The notes beneath the pieces are model-generated. The model saw only the letters and a program-made list of their open reading frames with translations, had not been told where the DNA came from and made no database searches. From Polyangiaceae bacterium (GTDB lineage: Bacteria > Myxococcota_A > Polyangia > Polyangiales > Polyangiaceae), in NCBI GenBank assembly GCA_016715885.1, contig JADJXL010000018.1:1-64000 (forward strand): 64,000 bases of DNA, written 5' to 3'. Shown in pieces: positions 9,824 to 19,469 of the stretch. Positions within the stretch are counted from its first letter, which is position 1. Every line of letters starts with the position of its first letter. The position numbers and the translations under genes were made by a program.

Positions 9824-11286
9824 TCATCCGAGCGTAATGCATATATTGCGCTGTTCGGAGAAGAATTCGAGTGAGCTGCGTCCACCCTCGCGACCGACAC
9901 CCGAGCGTTTCATGCCTCCGAACGGGGCACGTAATTCGCGAATCAGCCACGCGTTGACCCACGTCGTTCCCACTTCGAGAGCACGTGCCACGCGGAGTCC
10001 GCGAGCCATGTCGCGCGTCCAAATCGTCGCGGAGAGGCCATAGTCGGAGTCGTTGGCGAGGCGGATGGCCTCCTCTTCGTCGTCGAACGGAGCGATATGG
10101 CACGCGGGTCCAAATACTTCCTCACGCGCAACACGAGCCGAAGCGGGTAGTCCGGTCCATAACGTCGGTTCGACGAATGTGCCGCCGGCAAGGTCATCCG
10201 CGAAGTGCGGCGTGCCGCCTCCCGCGAGCACGGTGGCGCCCTCGTCGATTGCGAGCCGATAATACGCGAGCACCCGCGCGCGTTGCTCGGCGGAGATGAG
10301 CGGCCCGACGATCGTCTTGGGGTCGCGCGGATCACCCACCGCGACGCTCGTAGTCGCTTTCCGCAGCGCTTCGACGAAAGGCTCGAAGATGGCGCGTGCG
10401 ACATAGATTCGCTCGGTGCTGAGGCAGATCTGGCCTGCATGAGCAAACACCGACGCGCGCAACCTGCGACGGCTGCGGGGAGATCGCAGTCGGCGAAGAC
10501 GAGGGCCGGATTCTTGCCGCCAAGCTCGAACGAAAGCCGCTTCAACGTCGGCGCGGAGGCAGCCTGGATCTTGGCGCCCGTGTGAGTTTCGCCGGTGAAC
10601 GAGATCGCGTCGACACCGGGATGCCGGACCAGAGCCTCGCCGGTCGAGCCGGCCCCGAATCCGTGCACCACGTTGAAGACCCCTGGAGGAACCCCTGCTG
10701 CATGGACGATCTCGGCGAACATCGTCGCCGTCGCCGGCGTGTTCTCGGACGGCTTGACCACGACGGCGTTGCCCATTGCCAGGGCCGGAGCCACTTTCCA
10801 GCTCAGGAGCAGCAGCGGGAGGTTCCACGGGCAGATCAACGCCGCCACGCCCACCGGCACACGCAGGATGTCGTTGATCGCCGTCGACCCATCGGGAAGG
10901 CGCGTGTCCAGGTGCTCGCCGGTCGTGCCCGCAATCAGGTCGGCATACGTGCGTAGCGCGGCGGCACAACGCGGGATCCCCACGTTCCGCGCCAAACTGA
11001 CGGGCATTCCCGCATCCTGTACCTCAGCGGCGACCAGCGCATCGAAGCGCGCATCCACACCATCGGCGATCCTGCGCAAAACCTCCGCCCGCTCCGCACC
11101 CGTCGTTCGCCCCCACGGCCCCCGAAGCGCAGCCTTTGCAGCAGACACCGCGCGATCGACGTCATCCGCCGTTGCCTCGCACACATCGGCGAACGGCTGC
11201 CCCGTCGCGGGATTCACGTCGGGAAACGTCCGCCCCGAATCGACGAGCTCGCCAGCGATGTAGTGGCGGAACTTCGCCGCGCTCAT
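9824..11286 (-). pseudogene. Aldehyde dehydrogenase (vanillin/benzaldehyde type), one frameshift
   Basis: The N-terminal part runs from MSAAKFRHYIAGELVDSG at 11286 through PWNLPLLLLSWKVAPALA, KPSENTPATA, and the catalytic Glu region FELGGKNPALVFADCDL. Near 10458 the frame changes in a GC-alternating stretch and continues FAHAGQICLSTERIYV, with the catalytic Cys in GQIC. It then runs through EEVFGP and the end, ELRAPFGGMKRSGVGREGG. Both halves are undamaged NAD(P)-dependent ALDH sequence of normal total length (about 485). A sequence error or a very recent lesion is therefore likely. The start ATG overlaps the halogenase stop as ATGA. In this operon it would oxidise the aromatic aldehyde released by the hydratase/lyase. 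Confidence 0.85.
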
Positions 11287-12787
11287 GGGAGCTGCCATCC
11301 GAGCTCGTCATCGGACGGCACGAGGCCATCGGTGAACAGTTGTCGGGTTGCTTCCGGGCCGGAATGGAACACGTCGAGCGTACGGGCGCGTGCCTCGGGT
11401 GGATACAAAACATCGGCGACGCGATCCGAAACCTCGGTGATCATCCTATCGAGGTGTTCCTTGCTGCGGTTTTCCTTCGGCGTAGCTCGCCACTGCTCGA
11501 TGTATTTCTCCTGGACTTGCCAAACGCTTTCTTGGTTGAAGAGCTCGTCAGCCGAGCGGAACACCGGCTCTCGGTTCGTGGACACGCCGGAGACCAAGCG
11601 GACGAATGCTTCATTCGCGCCTTCCTCGGACCGAATCACGTCGCGCGCTTTCCAGAAGTACGACTCTTCGTCTTGATGCATGTCGTAGAATGCCATCAAG
11701 AACTGGTAGAAGTTGCCATATTCGCGCCGATAGCGAAGCTCGAACTCCTCGAAGGAGCGGGCTTCGTCGATCTGGTTTGCCAAGCAGGTATTGATCGAGC
11801 GTGCAGCCAAAAGGGCTCCGTAGGTTGCCAGGTGCACGCCCGAGGAAAACACGGGATCGATGAAACACGCGGCATCGCCCACTGCTACAAACCCGTCTTT
11901 CGAGAACCGCGTACTGCAATACGACCAGTCTTTGCGAATGCGGAGCTCGCCATAGATTCCCTCGGTGACGCGACGCGCGCTAGGGCCGAGCAGCTCGGGA
12001 ATCGATGGGCATTTATCCATGAACATTTGCATTGCACGCGCGGGGTCTTGCTTGAGCAAGTCGGCATATTTGCGATCGACGACGGCCCCTACGCTCGTGA
12101 GTTTGTCCGATAGTGGGATGTACCAGAACCATCCTTCGTCGAATGCGGCCACGTAGATCGATCCATCCATGGGCGGCGCAAGACGCCCGCCATTCTCGTA
12201 ATAGCCGTAGAGGGCGATGTTGCGGAAATACTTCGAATACACCCGTTCGCCGGCGATGTTCGCGTGACGGGTCGTGTTTCCGGCAGCATCGACGACATAA
12301 CGAGCACGGGCCTCGCGCAGATTGCCCTCGTGGTCGGTGAAGCTCACGCCAACAGTACGGCCTCCTTCTTGGATCAAACCGGTGACGGCGTGCTGCTCGC
12401 GAACGTCCACGCCGCATTTTCGTGCGTTTTGGAGCAGGATGTTATCGAAATCGGCGCGACGAACTTGATACGCATATGCATTGGGGCCCGCCAGTGCTGG
12501 CGTAGCGCCGAAATGGAACGACCACGGTTTTTTCGCCTTGCCCCACAGTAGCTGACCGCCGAGCTTCTTGACGAAACCGGCTTTTCGATCTCCTCCTTGA
12601 CGCCGAGCAGTGGGCAGATGAAATGAATCGTCGCCGGCAAGAGCGATTCACCAACCTGATGACGAGGAAAACGTTCGCGTTCGAGTAGCAGTACCTTGTG
12701 CCCTCGTTTGGCGACGAGCGTGCTGACAGTCGACCCTGCCGGGCCGCCTCCGATGACGATCGCGTCGAACATTTCTGCATTCTGCAT
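11283..12787 (-). pseudogene. FAD-dependent halogenase (tryptophan halogenase-like), one frameshift
   Basis: Starts MQNAEMFDAIVIGGGPAGST at 12787 after AGGAAATCC, with the GxGxxG FAD motif and ERERFPRHQVGESLLPA. The frame changes near 12580 (a G appears to be missing after GAAAAG) and resumes as GFVKKLGGQLLWGKAKKPW. Downstream lies GWFWYIPLSDKL, which contains the WxWxIP motif specific to flavin-dependent halogenases. VAVGDAACFIDPVFSSGVHL completes FAD binding. CndH-like variants of this family chlorinate phenolic groups in myxobacterial natural products. The restored length is about 500 residues. No carrier protein or adenylation gene is visible here, so substrate form is open. The stop overlaps the aldehyde dehydrogenase start. 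Confidence 0.85.
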
Positions 12788-12820
12788 TGGATTTCCTCAC
12801 CCTTTCGATTCTCTCAGTCA

Positions 12821-14650
12821 TCAAAATGGGGCGGCGCCGCCGTCTGGCGTCATGATGAGATCTTGGTTCGGTGGGTGCGCGAAGTGGGGCAAGAGCGAGC
12901 TCGCCATGAAGAAAAACATGCTCGCCGGTTTGCCTCCCGGGAGCCCCTCCTTCATGATGGATTCGCGCGCCTTTTCCGGGCTGCTATGCGGCCCCATGAG
13001 CCGATAACAGGATTGATTGAAGGTGTAGAACCACAGCTTCATCATCAATTCGGGATCGTCCGCGAGCGCCTTGCACGTCGGCAGACACCCGATCTCTTTG
13101 GCCATCGAGTCCATGAAGAAGATCTGCGACGGAATCGCTTCCTTGGCCCTCGGGCTCAGGTTCGTCCACCGCTCTTCCCAAACCTTGTCATCGTGAATGC
13201 GCTCTCGAACGTTCTTCGGTAGCGCGAACTTTTGGCTGCAGAGCTGGGCAAAGTATCGCGCCTGCATTTCGGCGCAAATGGGTATGCCGCCGCTATAGGG
13301 CCGGACGTATCCAATGAGCGCCAGCGTTCCGTCGTGATCGGGATGAAACGCGTGCTTGTAAAGGTTGCGCACGTCGTTGTTCGGAATGTCGACCCCGCGT
13401 AGCAGCGAAAAATCGTGCTCGAATCCGGTGCAAAGCACGACGCAATCGTATTCCCGGATCGTATTGTCGTTGAAGTAAACGGTATGGCCCTTGATGTCGC
13501 GAATGCCTGTCTCGTTGACCTGAATCTTCCCATTCAGGATGTTCGGCACGAACGTCACGTTCTTGCACAAGATGACGCGCGGCGCGTAGGACCCTTGTCC
13601 CTTGTGCGCCTTGCGGTTCCATTCATTGATGTAGTCGATCGTCTCTTTGGTCGCTTCGGCGAACATGTCGACCTTCAGCGGATAAAGCGCTTGCCCCAAA
13701 TTGTTGCGCGGATTGATCTCGTTGTTCTCGAAGGGCGGCTGCGCGAAAATCGCCTTCGATACCGCACCGGAAACAGCGGCCACCGGATCGACCGTCGCCA
13801 AGCTCACGGCCAGGTGCTGGAGATCGAAGGAATTGGCGACCTGACTCATGACCTCCTTCATTCCGTAGCGCCGCGTCGCCTCGATGAAGTCGGCTCTCTG
13901 CATCGTTTCATCTTCGAAGATGCATTGCATGTTGAATGGTGTCTCGGTCGCGCGTACCCACATCTCGTAATGATGCGCGCGCACCGTGTAGCTATCGGTC
14001 GAGAAACGTCCGCTGAACAAACGGGGAAGCAGAAAGCTATGCTGCCGAACGAGGAGCGTGCATTCTGCCGACACGTCCGAGATTTGCCGAACGATATCGG
14101 CCCCCGATTCGGCCAGGCCGACGACGAGCACCCGCTTGCCACGGAATCGTTCATTGTTGCGATATCGGGATGAATGAATGATCTCGCCCCTGAACTTGCC
14201 CACGTGATCGACCTTCATCGAAGGTGTCCGGAATGGGCCGCTGCATATCGCGAGGGCATCGAAAAGATGGCTTTCTTGGTGCCCATTCGACGTGACCGCG
14301 ACGCGCCATTGATTGCCGACCTTCTGCACCGCATCCACCCCGGTATTCAGCTTGATCGACTTTCGCAGGTCGTACTTGGCCGCATAGTCCTGCAGGTATT
14401 GAAAGTATCCTCGGCGGTCCACGAAGACGCGGTCTTCGTAGAGGAAATCCGAAAAGGACATCAGCTTCATCGAGATGGTCAACTGCATCTCGTCGAAGAC
14501 CTTCATTTCATCGCCGTCGTTTTCGTGTCGATACCAAATGCCCCCGATATCGGCGTTCTTTTCGAAACAAACGACGTCGTGCTCTTCATCGCGCAATTGC
14601 TTGATGGTCGTCAGCCCCGACGGCCCCGCTCCAATGACCCCGATCTTCAT
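12821..14650 (-). CDS. Flavin-containing monooxygenase (FMO/Baeyer-Villiger type)
   Basis: A 609-residue group B flavoprotein. The start MKIGVIGAGPSGLTTIKQL places the FAD Rossmann motif at residues 6-11. FRGEIIHSSRYRN matches the FxGxxxHxxxY FMO signature. VLVVGLAESGADIVRQI is the NADPH-binding Rossmann motif, and DCVVLCTGFEHDF is the conserved late motif. Such enzymes insert oxygen next to ketones or oxidise N or S atoms using NADPH. The ATG at 14650 is preferred because GGGG lies eight bases upstream; an ATG six codons further up is possible. It is the first gene of the five-gene minus-strand operon, 33 bases from the halogenase, with the regulator divergent. Confidence 0.9.
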   Translation of the reverse strand: MKIGVIGAGPSGLTTIKQLRDEEHDVVCFEKNADIGGIWYRHENDGDEMKVFDEMQLTISMKLMSFSDFLYEDRVFVDRRGYFQYLQDYAAKYDLRKSIKLNTGVDAVQKVGNQWRVAVTSNGHQESHLFDALAICSGPFRTPSMKVDHVGKFRGEIIHSSRYRNNERFRGKRVLVVGLAESGADIVRQISDVSAECTLLVRQHSFLLPRLFSGRFSTDSYTVRAHHYEMWVRATETPFNMQCIFEDETMQRADFIEATRRYGMKEVMSQVANSFDLQHLAVSLATVDPVAAVSGAVSKAIFAQPPFENNEINPRNNLGQALYPLKVDMFAEATKETIDYINEWNRKAHKGQGSYAPRVILCKNVTFVPNILNGKIQVNETGIRDIKGHTVYFNDNTIREYDCVVLCTGFEHDFSLLRGVDIPNNDVRNLYKHAFHPDHDGTLALIGYVRPYSGGIPICAEMQARYFAQLCSQKFALPKNVRERIHDDKVWEERWTNLSPRAKEAIPSQIFFMDSMAKEIGCLPTCKALADDPELMMKLWFYTFNQSCYRLMGPHSSPEKARESIMKEGLPGGKPASMFFFMASSLLPHFAHPPNQDLIMTPDGGAAPF

Positions 14651-15148
14651 GCTCGTACCCCTTTGCTGCATGTTCGCGTCCCGTTTGGAAATCGTATCGT
14701 CGAACACCGCGCACCATGGCATTGCGGTGATCGCCGTCAGTCGTGACCAATGTCACGTCGCTCATGCCCGATTTACCAATACAAGAATGAGAACGAGCGC
14801 GCAGTGACCCAGAACGTCAACGTTGTGACTTTTGGCGCCAATCTCGCTTCAAGCATGACGAGTATATGCAACAGCAGCCCTATGCTCGCGCCTCGCTCGT
14901 GCAGAAGCCTTTATTCGCAGCGGTTCGCGATGACCCTCCCTGCTCGAGAGGAAGGATATGGAACGTGAGGAGGAAAATGGCAGTGACGGAATGCGCCAAA
15001 GTGCAGCGTTACCCTTGGCGGCTCGGCAAGCTGCAAGTGATTGTGACCCTCCGCTCCAACCCCTCGGCAACGAGAGTGGTGCGCGTTTGAGCGTGAATGA
15101 GCTAACAAATTCGGAGTCACAAAATGATGTGACGTAACGTCTCGTTCT
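14651..15148. promoter_or_regulatory. Divergent promoter region of the flavoenzyme operon and its regulator
   Basis: About 500 bases without a convincing gene between the FMO gene (leftward) and the AraC-type regulator (rightward). It holds an 18-bp inverted repeat close to the regulator start. No promoter hexamers can be assigned with confidence. Confidence 0.5.
15116..15133. promoter_or_regulatory. Perfect inverted repeat, candidate operator
   Basis: GTCACAAAATGATGTGAC has six-base arms (GTCACA/TGTGAC) and a six-base spacer, ending 15 bases before the regulator ATG. The position suits autoregulation or binding by another dimeric regulator. This is inference from symmetry only. Confidence 0.4.
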
Positions 15149-16198
15149 ATGCATAATTTGCAGATGACTGCGAAAATGCCCTTCGTCATGGCTTCGATTA
15201 CCCAGGGCTTTCTCGTTGGCGGCATGCGCTTCGGGCTCGAGCCGAGTGACATGCTCGAGCGCGCGGAGTTGGATGTGGGAATGTTCGAAGACCCAGATTT
15301 TCTCGTGCCTTTCGAGAAACACATTCACCTCGGGCGCTTGATCATGGCACATCGGCCGAGGTTCAATGGTGGATTGCAGCTCGCCAAGCACTTTGTGCCC
15401 AAACGATATGGTTTGCTCGGGCACGTCATGCAGCATGGAGCGACACTCGAGCAAGCGTTGAGCGACTTTCACCGTTTTCAACATTTGACCAGCAATGTCT
15501 GTGTGCGCCGCATGTCGACTGTGCCCGAGGGGATACGGTTGACGGTGGAAACCCATTCGACGGTCCGAAGCCATCCGGAGTTTCATGCCATGACAGGCAG
15601 GCACGAGGCTCCTTTGGCCATATCACTTGCCCTTGGCCGACATCTGACGGGTAAGCCGATCAAGCCCATTCGCGTTTCGTTTCGACATGAACCTGCGGGT
15701 GATCGGTCGGAGCACGAGGAATTTTTCGGAGTGCCGGTGGAGTTCGGAATGCAAGCCGACGAAATGATCTTTGCCAATGAAACGCTCGATACGCCGCTAT
15801 TGCAAACGAACCATACCATATACCGCCGAGCGCTCGAATTGGTTCTTGCGCAAGTCGACCCTACCGCAGACTTGCGTCAGACGGGCGCCGCCGTGCGACA
15901 ACGATTGATGCAAGCGATGCACCTCGACGTACCCAAATTATCGGCGGTGGCGCGCAGCATGGGCATGTCGACACGTACGCTGCAGCGGCGGCTGGAAGCG
16001 GAGGGGACGAGCTTCGAGAGCGTGGTCGATGGAGTGCGCAAAGATTTGACGCTGCAGCATCTGATCGATCCGAAGGTATCATCGTATGAGATTGCAGGGC
16101 TCGTTGGGTTCATCGAGCCAAGCCCGTTTTTTCGAGCATTTCGGCGATGGTTTGGTTGCACGCCGACAGAATGGCGCAGGAGGCGTCGAATACTGTAA
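15149..16198 (+). CDS. AraC-family transcriptional regulator
   Basis: A 349-residue regulator with two parts. The N-terminal region of about 200 residues matches the Arabinose_bd-type sensing domain (MASITQGFLVGGMRFGLEP, then KHFVPKRYGLLGHVMQHGA). The C-terminal AraC DNA-binding domain has two helix-turn-helix units: SAVARSMGMSTRTLQRRLEA, and a second ending in GFIEPSPFFRAFRRWFGCTP. It lies divergent from the flavoenzyme operon, so control of that operon is likely. A decayed paralogue lies at 1.9-2.9 kb. The ATG at 15149 has no strong ribosome site; in-frame ATGs at 15164 and 15176 are alternatives. The effector is unknown. Confidence 0.9.
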   Translation: MHNLQMTAKMPFVMASITQGFLVGGMRFGLEPSDMLERAELDVGMFEDPDFLVPFEKHIHLGRLIMAHRPRFNGGLQLAKHFVPKRYGLLGHVMQHGATLEQALSDFHRFQHLTSNVCVRRMSTVPEGIRLTVETHSTVRSHPEFHAMTGRHEAPLAISLALGRHLTGKPIKPIRVSFRHEPAGDRSEHEEFFGVPVEFGMQADEMIFANETLDTPLLQTNHTIYRRALELVLAQVDPTADLRQTGAAVRQRLMQAMHLDVPKLSAVARSMGMSTRTLQRRLEAEGTSFESVVDGVRKDLTLQHLIDPKVSSYEIAGLVGFIEPSPFFRAFRRWFGCTPTEWRRRRRIL

Positions 16199-16383
16199 AT
16201 CGAGGGCACCGTACGTCGTGATGTTCGGCGCGGTTTCAGTCCAACCGTCGTGTGATGTATGCGGTGGACGTGCCTTTGGGTGGACGAGCGCCGCCGGTGC
16301 GCGGGTGGGCGATGATCGACGTACAGCACGCGGCAAAGGGCGCCTTATCGGCGCAACAGGGTTGATTTCGTGCGGAGGGGCGA

Positions 16384-18057
16384 TCAGGCTGAGGAGCCCT
16401 TCGTCTTTTTGGGCGCGCGCGACTTCTTTGCCGGCGTGGTCGCTGGTGCCAACGATGCTCGAAGCTTCTCAACCCGCTTGACGATGTCCTTGGCCACTTC
16501 GAGGACCTCGTGCGGCGCATTGGGCGCTTGCCCATTGAGCAATTGCAGCGCGGTGAGCAACGGTTCGAATCGTGCCGCGGCAGGACTTGCCGACAACACC
16601 GCGATGGCCTCGGCAACTTGGCCCGTGGCAGCAGCGAAAACGAGAAGCTGCCGAACCTCTTCCTGCGTTGCAACTTGCTCGGCAGTCGTCGACGTCAAGT
16701 CTGCATGCTTCTTCGGCAATTCCTTGATGAATTCCGGCGCATCTTCGATTTGGAAAAACCGAGGATTCGTCGCGGCCAGGATTTTCCTCGCCCGAGCATC
16801 ATCCCCCAGCCGCTTCAAGATGCCGCCGTAGACGAAAAAATGGTCCCGTCGTGCTTCGGGATCCGTATCGCATGCTTCGTCGGCAATCGTTCGCACGACA
16901 TCGACGATGTCGTCCTGTTCGTAAAACCCAATCATGAATTCCACGACGGCATGCACGCGGCTTTCCTCACCGCCGTGTTTGCGCATCAAATGGTAAATGT
17001 TGTAAAGCCGCTCGGTCACTTGATACCGAATCGTGCGTCCCTCTTTGCTTACTTCACCGACGGCCCCACGCTGCATCAATCGATGAAGCAACGCACTTGC
17101 TTTGTTGACGTCGATACGAGCCGCTTCTGCGACTTCACGGGCCGTTGAGGGGCTCCATAAATCCGCCAAGGTGACGTAGGCCTTGCGCTCCGCAACAGGT
17201 AGACTCTCGAGGTTGCTTTTGAAATAACTCGTGTGTTCATCCACGAGATGCGCCAGATTTCCCATGAGCTCGCGTAATGACATTTCTGACGCGAACGAGG
17301 CCAAAATCGACACAAGCCGTGGACTGCCTCCCGTCAAGATCTCCACTGGGCGAATTCTATCCCCCGAAAGCTCGTGCCCGGTCAACGACCGCCATACGGT
17401 TCGGCATTCGTCTTTGTTGAGCGGTGCGAGATCAAAAGTCCAAAAGAGATCGTACATCGCTTTGTCGGCGTTGTCGATTTCGTCAAAGCGGCTCGTCGCC
17501 GTTGCGAGCAGCATGATGCGCGGCTCATTTTGGAGCGTGTGCCGCAAGGTCCACCCATCGTCGGCGCTGAGTTGCTCGCCAAGAATCATATTGAGGTTTT
17601 CGACGACGAGCAAAAGTTTCTTTCCCTGTTCGTCAGCAAAATCCATCAGACGGCCCAATGCTCTTTCGTACAGGCGCCGTTCATCACGTTCGCTTTTCAA
17701 GTCACGATATGCGGACAACCATCGTTGGTCACCGGTTTGGCGCCCGAGATGCCCGACCGCTTCGAGCCACAGTTCGGCCGCCGTTGCCACTTCATAACTT
17801 TCTTCGCTGAAAACGATAGGATACCACTTTTTTGCAAGCGTCGGGTCGCACTCCACGTCCGCCACGACGCGCAAGACGAGCGTCGTTTTTCCCATCCCTC
17901 GCGGCCCAATGACCAGAATGTGTTGACATGGACCGTCGCCATGCTCGTGAAGACGCTCGATCAACAAGCTCAGATCCGCGTGCCGAACGACGCACCCGCG
18001 AATCAATTCATCCCGCTCGAGAAATGCGGGGTTGTTTTTCATGATGCGGATGTTCAT
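16384..18057 (-). CDS. P-loop ATPase with winged-helix and helical-repeat tail
   Basis: A 557-residue protein. Walker A is HILVIGPRGMGKTTLVLRV near residue 50 and Walker B is KKLLLVVENLN near 150. An LLATATSRFDEID sensor-like segment and DLFWTFDLAPLNKDE follow, in the order seen in ORC/Cdc6-like and STAND-type AAA ATPases. After the ATPase comes a probable winged helix (SPSTAREVAEAARIDVNKAS, then LMQRGAVGEVSKEGRTIRY), then about 200 helical residues like TPRs and a Lys-rich end. Its ATG overlaps the stop of the upstream ATPase gene as ATGA, so the two are made together. The operon neighbours hsdR and is likely part of a defence or stress module. The specific role is unknown. Confidence 0.8.
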   Translation of the reverse strand: MNIRIMKNNPAFLERDELIRGCVVRHADLSLLIERLHEHGDGPCQHILVIGPRGMGKTTLVLRVVADVECDPTLAKKWYPIVFSEESYEVATAAELWLEAVGHLGRQTGDQRWLSAYRDLKSERDERRLYERALGRLMDFADEQGKKLLLVVENLNMILGEQLSADDGWTLRHTLQNEPRIMLLATATSRFDEIDNADKAMYDLFWTFDLAPLNKDECRTVWRSLTGHELSGDRIRPVEILTGGSPRLVSILASFASEMSLRELMGNLAHLVDEHTSYFKSNLESLPVAERKAYVTLADLWSPSTAREVAEAARIDVNKASALLHRLMQRGAVGEVSKEGRTIRYQVTERLYNIYHLMRKHGGEESRVHAVVEFMIGFYEQDDIVDVVRTIADEACDTDPEARRDHFFVYGGILKRLGDDARARKILAATNPRFFQIEDAPEFIKELPKKHADLTSTTAEQVATQEEVRQLLVFAAATGQVAEAIAVLSASPAAARFEPLLTALQLLNGQAPNAPHEVLEVAKDIVKRVEKLRASLAPATTPAKKSRAPKKTKGSSA

Positions 18058-19346
18058 CGCGACCTCCGCCGCTCGCTCACCGGAACGTAACCAAGTTTAT
18101 GTCGCGCTTTCCACCATTCACAAACGAGGCGAGAAACGAAGACATAGCCGTCATCGTCACGTTCCAAGTATCCGTCGTGTTCGAAAATGTCCAATAAATC
18201 CCGCACGCGCTCGCGCTGTTCTCGGGTCATGGCGGCTGTTGGAGCGGAAGGCACAAAGCCCATGGGACGTGGAGGTGGTTCCGTGTCGTCTTGGACCAAA
18301 ATCGCTATCGCTGCGTCGGTGAGTTTTCCGGAAACGGCCGCTTCGGTGAGCAAATCGAACGCCAACGGCAAATCGTCGGGTGACAACACTGCCGACAAGC
18401 GCTCCTCGAAATGACTCAGCTCCGAATGCCCTCGGCTGCTGAGCATGCTTTTCTGAAAAACACGCTCGACATCGTCCACCGTGATGTTGGGCTCCATTCC
18501 GTTCCGACGCGCATCGGCATACAAATGCATGAAGAACATCTGCACATGATGAGGAACACACGATCCGAGCAAAGCAACCATTTTTTGCGGAACGCCTTCG
18601 GCCAGCTTCACCTTCGAATCGTTGGCCAAAGCTTCGATGCATCCAATCGCAGTATAGTTATCCCACGGCTCGAGCGCGAATGGAGTGAAGTTATTGACGG
18701 TGGCACTGAGCCCCGCCGCGCGCAAAATGGGCTGGAGTCCAATGGAACCCGCGACGACAAACCTAAGTTTTCCCTGATGTTCCGCTGATTGCGATCGAAG
18801 AAACGACATGAACATATCGGCTTCGCAAATGTTCTCCGGTGTCCTTCGACCATCCGCGTTTCGAAGCAGTCGATTGACCAGAATCGGCAGCTCATCCATA
18901 AAAATGACGACGGGTTTTTCCGCGAGAGCAAGGTCATCCAAGAGGCGCTTTGCACGGGCTTGCCAAGACGAAGAAAACCCGTCGCGCAGCTTGATCATCA
19001 ATTCATCATTTCCAAGCGATTCGACGTTCGACAGCGTATTCTTGAAAGCTTCGCGCGTACGTGCGAAGAGACCCTGGTGGGGACGCGTGGCAAAAGCGAG
19101 CTCCGCCATTGCATCCGCTGGAGTTTGTGCCTTCTGCAAGTCGATGAACAAGCATGTGAAACGACCCTCGATACGTCGCGCGACTTCTCGCATGAGACTG
19201 GTCTTGCCCACGCGCCGAGGAGCAACGAGGAGCACATGAGCACCGTTTTCGAGCAGTTCGATGAGGTGCGGGATCTCCGTCTCGCGATCCCAGAAACGCT
19301 CTTCACCAGCGACCCAGTTTCCCACTTCTTTCTTGAGCTTTTTCAT
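18054..19346 (-). CDS. AAA-type ATPase (ATPase_2-like), partner of the next gene
   Basis: A 430-residue protein. FWDRETEIPHLIELLENGAH leads into Walker A, VLLVAPRRVGKTSLMREVA. Walker B is KPVVIFMDELPILVNRLL. Then come RFVVAGSIGLQPIL (sensor) and a C-terminal winged-helix-like region ending in DDDGYVFVSRLVCEWW. The pattern fits the ATPase_2/archaeal-type AAA group, often found with DNA-targeting or regulated-death partners. I chose the ATG at 19346 (MKKLKKEVGNWVAGE) because the longer frame upstream runs through palindromic repeats and is not protein-like. It overlaps the second ATPase by four bases. Two ATPases of different subtype encoded back to back suggest a heteromeric complex. Confidence 0.8.
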   Translation of the reverse strand: MKKLKKEVGNWVAGEERFWDRETEIPHLIELLENGAHVLLVAPRRVGKTSLMREVARRIEGRFTCLFIDLQKAQTPADAMAELAFATRPHQGLFARTREAFKNTLSNVESLGNDELMIKLRDGFSSSWQARAKRLLDDLALAEKPVVIFMDELPILVNRLLRNADGRRTPENICEADMFMSFLRSQSAEHQGKLRFVVAGSIGLQPILRAAGLSATVNNFTPFALEPWDNYTAIGCIEALANDSKVKLAEGVPQKMVALLGSCVPHHVQMFFMHLYADARRNGMEPNITVDDVERVFQKSMLSSRGHSELSHFEERLSAVLSPDDLPLAFDLLTEAAVSGKLTDAAIAILVQDDTEPPPRPMGFVPSAPTAAMTREQRERVRDLLDIFEHDGYLERDDDGYVFVSRLVCEWWKARHKLGYVPVSERRRSR

Positions 19347-19370
19347 GTCCTTACGACCCACGCTGCGCTG

Positions 19371-19469
19371 CCAACGAATCTGTTGCCAACAAGTTCGTTG
19401 GGAACAGTAGCCCACCCCCGCAAGGCTGCCAAGCCGTCCCAACAAATTTGTTGCCAACGGCTCCGTTGG
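19371..19469. promoter_or_regulatory. Array of four palindromes CCAAC-N6-GTTG upstream of the ATPase operon
   Basis: Four copies start at 19371, 19386, 19439 and 19454. Their six-base centres are GAATCT, AAGTTC, AAATTT and GGCTCC. Each pair is spaced exactly 15 bases start to start, and the pairs are 53 bases apart (second to third copy). The nearest copy begins 25 bases upstream of the ATPase start codon. The arrangement looks like an operator array, though a palindromic intergenic repeat family is the alternative. Confidence 0.55.
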
